Shown piece by piece: positions 1 to 12,109 of a stretch of 64,000 bases of DNA (positions within the stretch are counted from its first letter, which is position 1; each line of letters opens with the position of its first letter). Origin of the DNA: Wyeomyia smithii (lineage: Eukaryota; Arthropoda; Insecta; Diptera; Culicidae); the NCBI RefSeq assembly GCF_029784165.1, contig NC_073694.1, forward strand, positions 38,421,006 through 38,485,005, written 5' to 3'. Position numbers and translations under genes: made by a program. The notes beneath the pieces are model-generated. The model ran no database searches, had not been told where the DNA came from, and saw nothing but the letters and a program-made list of their open reading frames with translations.

Positions 1-2356
1 GTCACATATCGCCCTGATGGGTTCGTTTTGGCCATATTCTGTACGATGAAATGGGAGACGCAGAAAGTTTCGCAATCTTAGGTTTCGATAGGGAACATTC
101 ACGTTGATTTGAGCCAAAATGTTTGGAGCGTCAATTTCGCCACTTAGTAGTTTTCCCACGAATACAGCCTTGGACACGTCTCTTCTTGTTGCTAGTGTGT
201 CAATGCCAAGTAGACGGCATCGGTTAGCATATGGTGGTAATTGGGCAGGATCACGCCATGGAAGTGATCTTAGAGCGTAACGCAGAAACCTGACCTGTAC
301 TGATTCAATCCGGTTGGCCCAGATGTCAGTGTAAGGGCTCCATATGATAGCAGATGTTTCCAAAACAGAGCGAACTAGTGAGACGTATAGCGATAGCAGA
401 CAAAACGGATCAGTAAACTCTTTGGCGATTCTCATCATGAAGCCGAGATTTCTGTTTGCTTGTGCAATGATATGAGAATAGTGGTGCTTGAAGGACAGCT
501 GGGAGTCAAGCAGTACACCTAAATCTTTCATTACCGATACTCTCTCGAGGGTTTCTCCACATATACTATAGTTCCAAGGTAGTGGTTTAATTTTTCGTGT
601 GAAAGAAATTACGGAGCATTTATAAACACTGATTGTCAGAAAATTACGGTTACACCAATCAACGAATGCATCAAGATATTTTTGCAATTCTTTGCAGTCA
701 GCTATAGATCGAATGATGCGAAACAGTTTTAGATCATCAGCATAAATTAATTTACAGCCATGTGGAATGACGTAACAAACATCGTTGAAAAAAAGATTGA
801 AAAGCAATGGTCCAAGGTTGCTCCCTTGAGGGACACCCGACAGGGTAACGAAGCTATCTGACTCGGTGTTGCCTAATTTAATGTACAGTGTGCGATCTAC
901 GAGGTACGATTTTAACCACTTAGTAAAATGGTGTGATGCACCAAGGCGTTCGATTTTAGCCAACAGAATGTTGTGATCAACACGGTCAAACGCTGCCTTT
1001 AGATCTGTATAGATGGTATCCACTTGCATCCCGTTCTCTATGTTTTTGATACAGTGCGACGTAAACTCCAGTAAGTTAGTCGTGGTCGATCTACCGGGGT
1101 AGAAGCCATGTTGGACTGTTGAAATGTATGGCTTGAATTCACGGAATAAAACGTTGCCGACTAAAATCTCAAATAATTTTGATCCAGCGGATAGAGACGT
1201 TATTCCCCTGTAGTTCACCACATCGTGTTTGTTGCCTTTTTTGTAGACTGGAAACATAGCCGATTTTTTCCAGCAATTAGGAAATACCCCTTGTAAAAAC
1301 GATTTATTAAAAATTATTCTTAACGGAACACTGAGCGCGATGGCACATCTTTTCAAAACAATGGCTGGAATACCGTCAGGCCCAGCTGAAGAAGAAGGTT
1401 TCAGTTTTTCTGTGGCTTTGAGTACATCTTCGTTAGTAAAACTTAAATTACTCAGATTTACTACGTTATGAGGAACGTCGCGAAGGGCGCTCTGTATTTG
1501 AGACGTATTTGCAGAAGTCGAACTAAATACGCTCGAGAAATGTTTCTTAAATAAAGAGCCAATACCGTCAAGTGATTCCGCACTGTCATTCCCAAGAAAC
1601 ATGCTGTTGGGGAGTCCACTTTCTTTCCGCTTACTGTTAACGAATGACCAAAAACGTTTTGGATTTCGTTTGAGTTGTGATTGGGTGCGTAACACGTGTT
1701 GAGAGTAAAGAAAACGGTTGTAAATTTTATACTGTTTGCTAGCAGTAGTGAAGGATAGCTTAGTCATAGCGTTTCGTCGTCTAACGTAGTTGCGAAGTGC
1801 AGCTGCTCTTTGTCGTCTTAACTCTCGAAGTCGTCGATTGGACCATACAGGTTTCGGCCGTGTGCGAAACAACGGAACAAAGTTGCTAAATTGCAGTTTC
1901 AGTGTGTGTGAGAATATTTCTATTACACTATCAATATCAGTTCCGCGACTCAGCAAATTTTCCCAATTAATTGCGAGTAGAGCCCTCTGGAGACCTTCGA
2001 AATCAGTTTTACTGAAGTTAAGTTGCGCAGTTTCAGACAATTCTTTAAAACGAACTAGCTGAGGGCAAGCCAATGATACAGACAGTGGTGGATGATGGGG
2101 GTCGATACCAACTAACGAATCGCATGCTTCGATGATGGTACAGTTTGGTGCGGATTCGTCATTGACGAATACGAGGTCAAGAGTCCGATTTCGACTGTTC
2201 TTCACTGTGCTTAATTGAGTCATGTTATGTAAAGACATTCCATCCAACAACGCAATACTTGAACTACTGAAACTCGAATCCGAAGGATCAGCAAAAACGC
2301 TACCAGAGCGATAACTGAATGATATAAAGCGATAATTGAATGGTATAAAAGCTTAC
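1..2356 (-). mobile_element. 5'-truncated non-LTR retrotransposon (LINE), endonuclease C-terminus plus reverse transcriptase, open to the left edge
   Basis: Read on the minus strand, one frame stays open from a TAA near 2354 to the first base of the window, so the copy is uninterrupted over about 780 codons. The upstream part carries the end of an apurinic-type endonuclease domain (R-T-L-D-L-V-F near 2180, then D-P-H-H-P-P-L near 2090). The reverse transcriptase follows: K-P-S-S-S-A-G-P-D-G-I-P near 1385, Y-R-G-I-T-S-L near 1205, H-G-F-Y-P-G-R-S-T-T-T-N near 1095, D-L-K-A-A-F-D near 1000, G-V-P-Q-G-S-N-L-G-P near 830, and the catalytic Y-A-D-D near 740. The 5' end, with the rest of the endonuclease and any ORF1, is missing; homology fades near 2310-2350, where a short tandem TTCA/GTTATCGC-type duplication sits at the junction. 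The clade is not assigned. An unbroken frame suggests a fairly recent insertion that was truncated on arrival, as is usual for LINEs. Confidence 0.9.
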
Positions 2357-2760
2357 TAATGGGTTATGTTTTGTTAGCTGGAAGCATGCTCAGTTTCGCT
2401 CTTTTGTTCTTTGAATGCTCATTAGGCTGTATTTTGTCAACAAGGCAGAATTCGAACAAGTCATATCTGGAGTACTTGTACAAATACTCAATCTCTACAA
2501 TTTGTTCAAACATTGTATTGCTGAAATTGCCATAGGTACAGCGTAAAAGTCAAGCCAAGCCTTAAAACCGGAAGAGCTGCTCTTTTGGTACCTACAGAAA
2601 TAAAACAACTCTGGCTATGGAACTATAGCAATTTCAACATTACATTGTTCAAGTTTGTATGGCACAATCTCACCCCGGCTTACGGTACTTCAGTACTATG
2701 AGCTAAATTCTAAATCTTTTCCTTAACTTTCGTTTTTCTCTTTGGAACGCTCTGAGTTGC
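2357..2760. other. No gene recognised
   Basis: AT-rich sequence between the LINE truncation point and the first TIR element. I see no protein similarity, RNA gene or clear repeat. Confidence 0.5.
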
Positions 2761-2763
2761 TAA

Positions 2764-2926
2764 GGGGCCATCCACATACCACGTGGACAGATTTTTAACG
2801 ATTTTGACCCCCCCCTCCCCCTCCGTGGACAACTGCCCATATAAATTCTAAACAAATTGTATGGACCGTGGACATTAACCAACCCCCCCCCCCCCAAAGC
2901 TGTCCACGTGGTATGTGGATGGCCCC
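2764..2926. mobile_element. Harbinger-like MITE, 163 bp
   Basis: A perfect 27-bp terminal inverted repeat starts GGGGCCATCCACATACC and ends as its reverse complement at 2926. The element is flanked on both sides by TAA (2761-2763 and 2927-2929), the three-base target duplication typical of PIF/Harbinger elements. The inside is low complexity with C runs at about 2810-2820 and 2881-2895. There is no coding capacity. Small open frames across it are by-products. Confidence 0.8.
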
Positions 2927-2999
2927 TAAGCTTTTCAAATTAGTTCGGAATACATCGTTGACTTTATTTTTTTTTTCAGAGGACAATATTAACATTATT

Positions 3000-3106
3000 T
3001 TAGGCGTTTAGGTCATTGTCCACGCTTGTCGACGAGGGGGGACGGAGGGGGGGGTCTAAAATGACCTTTTTTTGTGTCCACGTGGAATGTGGACAGCCCT
3101 TGAAAT
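3000..3106. mobile_element. Partial relative of the 2764 MITE
   Basis: The right end (TCCACGTGGAATGTGGACAGCCC, about 3079-3101) matches the TIR of the neighbouring element with a few changes, and the inside has the same G-rich runs. The left end is degenerate (a GTCCACGC remnant near 3017), so this is a decayed copy close to the intact one. Confidence 0.5.
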
Positions 3107-5266
3107 TCGAACCCATTACGAGTAAGAGTAAGCTATACCTTCTGTTCTTCCCATAAGATAAAACAGAGTTTCCCGTCTTCCATCTGCACAAATTATTCCC
3201 ATCCATTTCCATTCTGAAATCAAACCATTGACTGCTACACTAAAGCGAAACAAGCTTTCGAAACATCACCCGAAATAGCACGGCAAGGCAGAAAACACAA
3301 CAGCAAAACATTTCATAAGCGACACATGTTACTGTCACAATCATCTGTGACAAGCCCTAAACGGTTTTGTTTCGCCAAATTCGGTCGAGCGAGTTTTATT
3401 GACCTACGACTAGAACAGCTGTCGAGCAATCTGCAACACGAGGAAACTACGCAGAGCGGTTGGGAAAATTGCTTCATAAAAGGTAAAAATAAACTTTTGT
3501 TGTTCTGTTACTTCCTAGAATAGAACTACCAACTATTGGCACCACCTGTGGCGTAACGGCATCTGAAAGCCGTCAACCTGTTGATGAATGTTTGAGCAAT
3601 TTAGAATCATTACTCTGTAGAAAAATAGAACAATGCACTCATAAATTACCATGAAATATTGTCTTTTTACAGTGCATTAGCCAAAAGAAGATCGACTTAA
3701 ACTGTTGGACTGACCACCCTCTATCGAAAAAATTTTAGCACATTACGCTACTGACCTAAACCTACCCAAAAATGTGCTACAATTTTTCGTTGCTCACGTA
3801 CGCAACCTCGACCCCAGTGCGGTTCGGTCGACGGCGTCCCCGCGAGACTAATCACCATCCGAGCGACTATCTGGACTCTGGTTGAACGCAAAATGTTATT
3901 TATAGAACATCGAAATATTATCTCCACCGAACCCAACGATGGAGATTTGCGTTTCGTGCTGTTCCCTTCATTCGACCGTTGCCCCCGGAGGAAATGTTGC
4001 CTTGGGGAAATCCACACATGATCAGCTTCGCCAGCTGGATTTTCAACTTTCGAATGAATCTTCGTTTCGGTGTATCCGTGGCGAGTGCGTAGGTTCGTTC
4101 GGAAAGTTAAATAGATTTGATTTTCTTCGGTGTTGTTTTCTTCCCATGCTATGTATATTCATTCCACCTAACCAATCGACCCGAAGCTGTCGTCAGTTTG
4201 TACAACGTCGTTATCAGGAATCAAAAGAAAAACGAAATTTATCAATGCTTGACAAATAGATTAACTTCATTAGCACCGCTCGAGTTAGCGCAGCTCAAAT
4301 CAAGAAAAGGCCATCGAATTTTCGGGGAATCTTCTACGGCCAGGCAGGTAGAAGGAGGTGAAACTTTGCACCGCTTCCCATTCCACTGGATGCTGGAGGT
4401 GAATTATGTAAAGTGTTTTAAGTTGTTTACCATCGGAATACTTTTGGTCCCAAACTTCGCGCGGGAGCACTCCGCAAGAACGGTACGTTGACGTACGTAA
4501 ACAATGGGAAGCTGAGTTTAAATAGCATTTGAGCAACCCGTTCTCTAAAATGATTATTTAACTTTTGAAGATAAATATCGGGGACTAGAATACAAACTGT
4601 GTATTTGATTTTTTATTCTTTCGACAACACTTTCGGAACTCGTCAGAACTCGTCATCCTGCTGAAATTACATCCCACGCTTGCCACCCAAAATGAATCAA
4701 TTTCTATGTATTCATCAGCTGATTATTAGGATAAAAAAACCATTTTGGTACACTATTACAAGCTTGAAGTGTTTAACTAATATTAAATACCAGTACCCAT
4801 TCCAGTGCAAAATGCTGCACTCCTAGCTTTAAATATGCACTTGTATCATAGCAGTGGCAGTAGAAGTGTGTAGATTTGCGCAAGGTTTCACACAATTTCG
4901 AATGGAAATTATGTAAATTATTTCAAGCGTTCGCAATCGTTTTCATTTAATGTTTACTTCAAATGCTAGCCTGGAGTGCTCCGCAAGCACAAGGACTGTG
5001 TTTGAGTTCAGCTGCAAGCCGAGTACATTCTTGCAATTCGTTACACTTTTGCAAAGCTGCTACCTCTCAGTTTAATCAAAAATACTATCTGGGAGAACGA
5101 TACTGTTACATTGCAATGAGAAGTTTGAACTTTTCAAGTCAGCAACTTTCCTACCTATCACTGAAGGGAACTTTGTCATCTGGATGTTGTTGAAACGAGA
5201 AAATGTCCAGCTAATTATTTTATTTTTTCTATAATTTTTTAGCTGATGAAATTATGATTTCAAGGC
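3107..5266. other. No gene recognised
   Basis: Contains several short open frames (up to about 124 codons at 4117-4491, overlapped by frames on the other strand) with no recognisable domain and no supporting splice or promoter context. I do not annotate them as genes. Confidence 0.4.
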
Positions 5267-5340
5267 CGAGCCAATGCAACTGGTCTGCCCAATGATCGTT
5301 TTACTCACCCATAGACGGACCATTTGCGTTGGCTCGTGCT
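5267..5340. repeat. Short imperfect palindrome
   Basis: Arms GAGCCAATGCAACTGGTC and GGACCATTTGCGTTGGCTC enclose about 30 bases. It may be the remains of a miniature inverted-repeat element; no target duplication is clear. Confidence 0.5.
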
Positions 5341-5627
5341 TAATAGTTTAACGCGGGTTTCTTCGGATTGAAAACAGGCTTTTGAATAGTGCACTCTGTT
5401 AAAATGTGTGGATGTAAAATATTTCTCTTGATATCAGTAGGAAGCTCTTAAGAAAAAAAGGAAACATCAGAGCTAGCCATTTAGTATTGTGCCGGGTCAA
5501 ATAAATGTTGTGTGAACAAAAAAAAGCTAGCCATTTTCACAACCACGTACCTACCTACTTTTATAACCGCAGTGCAAGAAAGAGTACTGTGATTCATGGT
5601 GCAAAGCAAAAAACATAATTCTACATA

Positions 5628-5865
5628 GGGTAAAATAACCTTTAGTGGACCCCTCTACTTTATTACCCTATATTGAACCATCGTCCGATCAATTCAATTT
5701 TTCGTGACATAAATCAGAACCTATAAATGTTTATGATACATATAAACTGGATAAGATGTTTCCCGATGGAAAGTTTCTGGAAATCTCTCGAGTTTTCGCA
5801 TAAGTTAAGTTAATTTGGCGAGTGGTTCATTATAGGAGAGGGGTCCAGTGTAGCTCAGTTTACCC
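5628..5865 (+). mobile_element. TA-flanked MITE, family C, copy 1
   Basis: Starts GGGTAAAATAACC and ends GTTTACCC, with TA on each side (5626-5627 and 5866-5867). Just inside the ends, the phrases for guggaccccucu-type sequence (TGGACCCCTCT / AGGGGTCCAGTG) are inverted repeats. A second copy lies in opposite orientation 33 bases downstream. Non-coding. Confidence 0.7.
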
Positions 5866-5898
5866 TATCTCCGATTGAGTGAGCACTGATTTCAGCTA

Positions 5899-6098
5899 GG
5901 GAAAATTATCCTTCAGGGGACCGCTTTCCTATAGTAGACCACCCGTTAGATTGACCTAATTTATGTGAAAACTCGAGAGGTTTTCAGAAATCTTTCATCG
6001 GAAAACATCTTATCCAGCCAATGTGCATCTCAAACATATGACGGGTGGTCCACTATGGGTTAATACTGGAAAATGGTCCACTATAGGTTAATTTATCC
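5899..6098 (-). mobile_element. TA-flanked MITE, family C, copy 2 (inverted)
   Basis: Reverse-complemented, the stretch around 5965-6030 matches copy 1 (CTGGATAAGATGTTT, then CTCTCGAGTTTTC). Ends are GGGAAAATTATCC and a degenerate TTTATCC, with TA at 5897-5898 and 6099-6100. Together with copy 1 it forms a head-to-head pair. Confidence 0.65.
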
Positions 6099-6100
6099 TA

Positions 6101-7398
6101 CACAGTTGTCGACGGAGTAAATAATGATAACCACCACCACGAAGACCACGAAATCCAACAACTCCGGGGAAAGACAGTAATGATCGATCACTGCATCCAG
6201 TACAACCACCGCTTCGACCTCAACACTAGCGTTAACAGCGGAACGAAAGGCTGGGTCCGAGTTCCGGTCCAGTCTGGTCGAAAATCGGAGTGAGCTCGTT
6301 CCGGTAATGTAACAAAAAGTACGTGCACTTTTAATGAAAAAGAATGAAATTTGAAGCAACAATGAAACCGAAGAAAATCGATCAATTTTTGAGCTGAGAA
6401 ACGCTCTGCCCATTAATTATGATACTTATTTTTTTTATATTACACTAGATCTCGACGTTTCATACATTCTTAACACATTTGATATAAAATAAAATTGATT
6501 TCTTACCTTCATGTACGCTACCCGTCCATTTTTTTTATCTTAGCTTAGCTTAGCTTAGCTTGACTGACTGCACTTATCAATGGTTGCACTCCGTGATTGA
6601 TCCAAATCAGTAAAATTGCACAGTGAATCAACTGAATAGGGCTGGGAGTCACCGACCATTCTCATTGTACAAGTTTTAGTGACTCAATACTTTAAAGGAT
6701 CAATAACGATGCCGGCCACGTCCTTGCAATCAGGTAGGAAGAGGGTAGGGATGTTATTGTGACACTTGCTATTTGGAGACCGTGTTTACCTCTGCATCTC
6801 CACAAAGATCACGGGAGGGAGGTTTTGTTAGTTGGGAAGGGTAAGTCGGATCAGGATTCACCTTGATAAGTAATGCGATCATACATTTACTCGGCGCTTT
6901 TGGAGTATTACCGGTTTATTCTCCGTTCGATCGGCTGATTAGAAATGCAAATTTGGTATATTTATATTTGGTAGCGGTTTACATTAGCAGACATTAGTAA
7001 TGCTGTAGGGATCACGCGCGAGTGTGTGTGGTTTACTTGGGCCACTCCCAGTGAGTATATTTCAGTGCTCTGCTGAATGTTATGCTTTAAGATGTGGTTC
7101 TGATTTATACCGACTAACATCCGAAAGGCCGTTCGTACCACTCACAAATTTGTGGTATTTACTTGGGAGGAATGCGTCATAGCATATTTTATTTTTGTTA
7201 TTTTTTTTACCGTATTTAACCGACAAACAGTAGACCTGATGTTGGGACTACACACAAGTTTGTGTAGATTGTCTAGTAATTATCAGAAGTGTATGAGATT
7301 CTACCAAACCAACAACTGCTGTTGGTGCCAGCCACACGTGTGCATGGTTCGTAGCAAAAATGCAGTGAGGAATTTTTTTTATAATTTTTTTTTCTCCA

Positions 7399-7399
<1 letters not shown>
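6101..7399. other. Intergenic, with a short (TTAGC)n tract
   Basis: At 6539-6560 the pentamer TTAGC is repeated about four times, followed by a TTGACTGACTGCAC phrase; this has the look of the tail of a dispersed element. Open frames at 6093-6413 (minus) show no domain and overlap one another. Nothing else recognised. Confidence 0.4.

Positions 7400-7491
<92 letters not shown>
7400..7491. repeat. (TA)n microsatellite, about 90 bp
   Basis: An uninterrupted TA dinucleotide run. It generates alternating Tyr-Ile frames on both strands, which are artefacts and not genes. Confidence 0.95.
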
Positions 7492-7494
<3 letters not shown>

Positions 7495-8264
7495 TAACAA
7501 AGGTTTTTCAAACGAAGTGGGTTTTTTCCGTTTTTGTTCACGCGTTAAACAGTTACCGTAAGTAACAGACTTCAGTTAGATATTTATACATTTACATTTT
7601 CATTTTTACACGCATGTTTACATTTTTTCGTATTTGATGAACAAAATATTTTACTCTATACAAAATTTTTTATATATTTTGAAGGGAAGCCCATAAATAT
7701 CACGAAACGAATCCAAATAATATTTGAATTGCGAGTGTATCCCGAAGTATATCATCTACATTCACAATCATTATCTTTTATGCCACAACAGCCGTCTCCA
7801 GTATAACGACGATATACACTGGCCTTGTCTTCGTTGACGCGCAAGAGTAGTCCTATGAAATTCAAAAACATGGCAACATTCATGCATCCAAAGCCCAAAT
7901 ATTATACAAAAGTGCATTAACACTATTTTCAACAATTCCCAATTTATCCTCGAAACACCAAAGTAATCATGATAGGTTTTATATTTTTGAACTTGTGCCA
8001 TAATGTTCCTTGTTGGAATCCTGACCGACGATATTTCAACATAAATAAAAAAAATATTCCGTGTTTCAATAATTGTTCAAAAGCTAGACAAATCATAAAT
8101 CAAGAGCAAAAAACTAGGCAAAATGTACGTAACCGTCCAGTCGGAGCGCGAACGATAAATTTTTAAATTATATTGTAATGCTTCCCATTTCGTCTTGTGG
8201 AAGCCAGTGTGTTCAAAGTTTCAAAACATCTCACATATTGGAGCAATTCTGTCTATTCGAGTAT
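7492..8264. other. No gene recognised
   Basis: AT-rich, with only short unsupported open frames. Confidence 0.4.
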
Positions 8265-8366
8265 CTCCAAATTTTCTACAAAAATGCCATAAATAACATT
8301 ATTTTTCAATTTAGGGCTGAGCACCTTGACTTTTTCAACATCGATTTTTTTTTGGTACACTCTACT
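8265..8366 (+). repeat. Solo end of the long foldback family (see 34807-36151)
   Basis: TTCTACAAAAATGCCATAAA through TTTTTCAACATCGA matches the right arm end of the large foldback element at 36060-36145 almost base for base. Only this terminal piece is present here, so it is a truncated copy. Confidence 0.75.
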
Positions 8367-8640
8367 AAAGAGCTGGTTTTTCAAAGTGAGTGAGTATCTC
8401 ACCCCTTACTTCAGGAAAAAAACTGAAAGCAGATTTTGTTGATCAGACACCGCAAGCGAGAGGTTGTAAAAGCTTTACACCCCTTTTACCTAGCGGACGA
8501 AACTGCAATAGAACTCCCAGCAACCACCTGCCACCGGCTGTCTGCTCTGTTACGCATAACCTAGAGTACCTGTGTATAGAGTAGCGACACTGTCAAAATT
8601 GGAATGAAAATTATCAGTCAGTGTCATTCCAATTGAGTAA

Positions 8641-8992
8641 TGGGCCGTTCCTTAACCACGTGGTCATAAAGAGGGGGGGGTTTGTAAAATGACCACGAAA
8701 GCCCACGCACGTGGTGAGGGGGTTAACGAAATCACCACGTGGTCTTTTTTCCCGACTTATAATTTATTGTTGCTACAAAGTCGAAAATGAAGCTTTTGCA
8801 TTTTAGATGTCTAAAATGTACTGAAAGTTTAATAATAAAAAATGTAAAAATTTAATTGAATTCTTGGCACTTGACAAATAAAAAAACACCACGTGGTTAA
8901 AGATGCAAAGGGGGGGGGGGGGGCCTTGGTCAAAAGACACGGGTGTATGTAAAAGTGATTAAAACATGACCACGTGGTTTAGGAACGGTCCC
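8641..8992. mobile_element. Harbinger-like MITE, 352 bp
   Basis: Terminal inverted repeats GGGCCGTTCCTTAACC and its partner ending GGAACGGTCCC extend about 25 bp with few mismatches and share the CCACGTGG core seen in the 2764 element. TAA lies on both sides (8638-8640 and 8993-8995). Inside are G runs at about 8672 and 8911-8922. Non-coding. Confidence 0.75.
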
Positions 8993-9205
8993 TAAACAAC
9001 TTACAAAAACTCGTGCGGAGAAAAGCGAAAGGATGTTCAGTGTTACTGGTGTTACCAGCATTACCTTGGATGACAAAGCGCCACTCTAGTAGTATACAGG
9101 CGCTTAGCAAAATCATCCACCAACCGCGAGAGCAAACAAAAATTATCTTGCCACAGTTTACCCACAGGTGCATGGGCTGGCTTCCAGTTCTTCTTAGAGC
9201 GCACA

Positions 9206-9455
9206 TAGGAGTGTTTGAACCACACCTATATTTATCTCAGAACCTATATTCATCTCATCACGCCTTTTTGATCTATTTATTGTCAAGTTTTACCATATTT
9301 TCAACGTAAAACTTCCAGCCACTTGAGAAAATCGAGAAGCAAACAGATTCACTTTCAAAAATTTGTAAAAATTTGACAGTAAATTGGACAAATGAGAGAA
9401 ATAAGATGAATATAGGTGCACTAAGCTGCTGAGATGAATAATGGAGCGATTACCC
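9206..9455 (-). mobile_element. TA-flanked MITE, family D, copy 1 (inverted)
   Basis: Reverse-complemented it matches the copies at 9488 and 13744, including the phrases ATTCATCTCA near each end. The end at 9455 reads GATTACCC followed by TA; the other end near 9206 is degenerate. Open frames across it are not genes. Confidence 0.7.
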
Positions 9456-9487
9456 TAATTGGATCTATTTACATCAAAAACGTGTTA

Positions 9488-9729
9488 GGGTAACTGCTCC
9501 ATTATTCATCTCAACAGCTAGCTGCACCTATATTTATCTTATTTCTCTCATTTATCCAATTGATCGTCGAGTTTTTATAAATGTTTGAAAGTAAATCTAT
9601 TTGCTTCTCGATTTTGTCAAGAGGTTGAAAGTTGTACGTTGAAAATATGGTAGAATTTGACGATAAATTAATACAAAAGGCGTGATGAGATGAATATAGG
9701 TACTGAGATGAATATAGGAGCGGTAACCC
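9488..9729 (+). mobile_element. TA-flanked MITE, family D, copy 2
   Basis: Ends GGGTAACTGCTCC and GGAGCGGTAACCC with TA on both sides (9486-9487, 9730-9731). It sits 32 bases from copy 1 in the opposite orientation, so the pair makes a near-palindrome of about 520 bp. Confidence 0.8.
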
Positions 9730-9769
9730 TATTTTAGTAAAACCCAATAAAACTAGAGAAAGTACAAAA

Positions 9770-9875
9770 CAAGGTGACATCCATTAAGTACGTCACGCAA
9801 ATTTCGATCAAAATTCATTTTCACGTTTTGTCACACATTAAAGACCCCTACCAGGAGAAGTACGTCACGTCATGA
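9770..9875. repeat. Fragment of another TIR element (GTGACATCC...TACGTCACGC type)
   Basis: GGTGACATCCATTAAGTACG followed by TCACGCAAA, with an inverted TACGTCACGTC phrase near 9860, resembles the termini of a dispersed insect MITE. Only a partial or internally deleted copy is seen. Confidence 0.45.
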
Positions 9876-10919
9876 CACACCTTCAATATAAAATCCAATG
9901 ATATGACAATTACTTTAAATCCGCTTACTGCATTTTTTATTGTCTTTTTACACAAAGTTTCAACAAATTTCATATAAATCCTCATTTATTAAAATGTCAA
10001 TAAAATAGAAAAGAGGAACCAGGAGGAAGATTTTTCTTTCCGTATATATTAAGTAGGCTTTGACCTTTCTGTTGATAAATAAAGTTTTGACGGGACTTGC
10101 CCGGAAGGTTACTAAATCAAAAAATTAATTTTACAATATTATGGATTTTTCGCGGTCAGTTTTCACTATCACTTTTTTCGTAAACAATCTGGGATAATTT
10201 TATGCATTTAACGTTTTAAATATTGCAAAACATTCTCCTTATGTTGTACATTAGGTCCCGTGAGAGAAAAAAAAACTATTTTATAAAATTTTTCAATTTT
10301 ACATGCCACTCGTACAATAGCACGTATTTTTCAAACTGATCAATTACCTGTGAAATAACTCTGGAATATAACCGTCTGGTGTATGTGATTAGGCACCGAT
10401 GGGTTCTGGGATAGCATGAGGGTATGTTTTAACTGAAATCAATACAAAATAATGGAAATCATGTATTTTGTATGTCGGACTTTTGACCAGCTTTTTGAGT
10501 CAAATACTCCTAATTGGAGCGATCAAAATCTTTCAAAGAACTGACTCTTCTAATCAGCTCACCCCATAGATTGCCTGCATCTATATAGATTCAGAAAACC
10601 AGTGAACAAGTTCCTTTGCTCTTTTCGTTCCACTTTTGCTGTCCATTTCTGTTCGCACTCGGCGTTATCAGCCCATGTAAATTTTTGCTTGCTCTCGTGG
10701 GTTGTGGATGAGTTATACACAGCAGAGCAGACAACCGGTAGAAGCGGCTTTGCGCTCGGTAAAGGAGGAATACAGCTTTCACACGGATCTCGTTTGCGGT
10801 GTTTGACAATACACTATACTGATCGAAAAAAAATGTATGTAGAACGAAAAGAGCAAAGTAGCGGTCAATGAGAACTAGTATACCTTAGTAAGCGAAACCA
10901 CTCTGATTCGTTCACTGTA
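9876..10919. other. No gene recognised
   Basis: AT-rich up to about 10500. Two overlapping short frames on opposite strands near 10600-10870 have no recognisable domain. Confidence 0.4.
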
Positions 10920-11686
10920 CTGCCCCTGTTTACATAGTTGACGTAACAGCCAACACCATCATTGCGAGAAAAACGCGTTTTTGTTATTTTAACTCAAATA
11001 ATTATATTGAGATACAATTTCAATAAAATAGTCTGTCAATTTTATAAAGATTGATGTTTGAATAGAGACCGCAGGTATTTTACGGGTCTGCCCGTGATAA
11101 TTGATCCAGAAAAACCACTGCGCCAGTTTATGCGAATAAACATGCATTTTTCTTGCAGATTTTTCGCATACCCTGGCGTAAAAGCTCGACTACTTCCCAC
11201 TCTGCCACGCAGTTGGTTCAGTTTTATCAATCGTGTATCGGTCAAACGTCAGTTATTAACCACCAGCAGTTTCAATGAGATAGACACACACAAACACATG
11301 CATAAAGACTCACATTTACACCAAGGTGGGTAATCGTTACATGGAAAAATGAAAACTTGACAGCACAGAGCCAGGACAGAGTTTTTTTTGTTCAATTTGG
11401 GCCCCCAGACAATGCTGAACCTGCGTCGCGTCTCTGATTGGCACATTGCATATCAAATTTGTCCGAAAATTATTATAGGAAAACCTCCTTTTTCGCATGT
11501 TTCTGTCTAAAGAGCTATTGACCAACCCACTTCCGGTAGATTCAGGATTGTTTCGGGCCCCTTTCAGAACAAAATAGTTTTTTTTTTCGTTCGTAGAGTA
11601 TGTATCTTAGGGAAAGGAAGCTGAATCAACGAAAAAGTGCATTTTGGTCATTTTGGCTCTTACGTCAACTATGTAAACAGGGGCAG
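10920..11686. mobile_element. Non-autonomous TIR element, about 767 bp
   Basis: The left end CTGCCCCTGTTTACATAGTT continues as GACGTAA and AGCCAA; the right end at 11652-11686 is its reverse complement with about one mismatch in 35. No transposase is encoded; frames inside it are short and overlap on both strands. Flanking GTA occurs close to both ends, so a two- or three-base target duplication is possible. Confidence 0.75.
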
Positions 11687-12107
11687 TGTAGTAAAACATT
11701 TTTCCACTTCTATTTTGCACAAATAAGATCCTATGGCTTGAAGATGTCATTTTGCGCTATTAGAAATTTTTTTTTGAGCACAGCTTTTTTGAAAAAATAT
11801 ATACCATTTTGAATAAAACTTCGAGCAGTCTCAAACTTAGAACATTTTACAATAAACAACGAATTATTATAGCTAGTGTAATAAAAAGAATGAATAATAT
11901 ATACCATTTCGTTCCTTGATGTATAGCTCTTTACTGTAAGACCGCTTCAGGGGAATCAGCAGGCGTTGCAAAAAGTGACAGTCAGTATTCAGACGGTTTG
12001 CCTATCTATCTCTTAGCGATTACGTTGAAGTGTTTGGAGTTTGAATCAAAGCCGATTTCTAAATTCTCCTTGTTTTCATATACGGAATGTGTTTAAATCT
12101 AGATAAA
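11687..12107. other. No gene recognised
   Basis: AT-rich; nothing supported. Confidence 0.4.
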
Positions 12108-12109
12108 TA

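Noticed and set aside
3748..4536. Overlapping frames of 78-124 codons on both strands
   Set aside because: No recognisable protein and no independent evidence; treated as chance.
7152..7565. 137-codon frame with a Tyr-Ile run, and its minus-strand twin
   Set aside because: Produced by the (TA)n tract; no domain and no support on either side.
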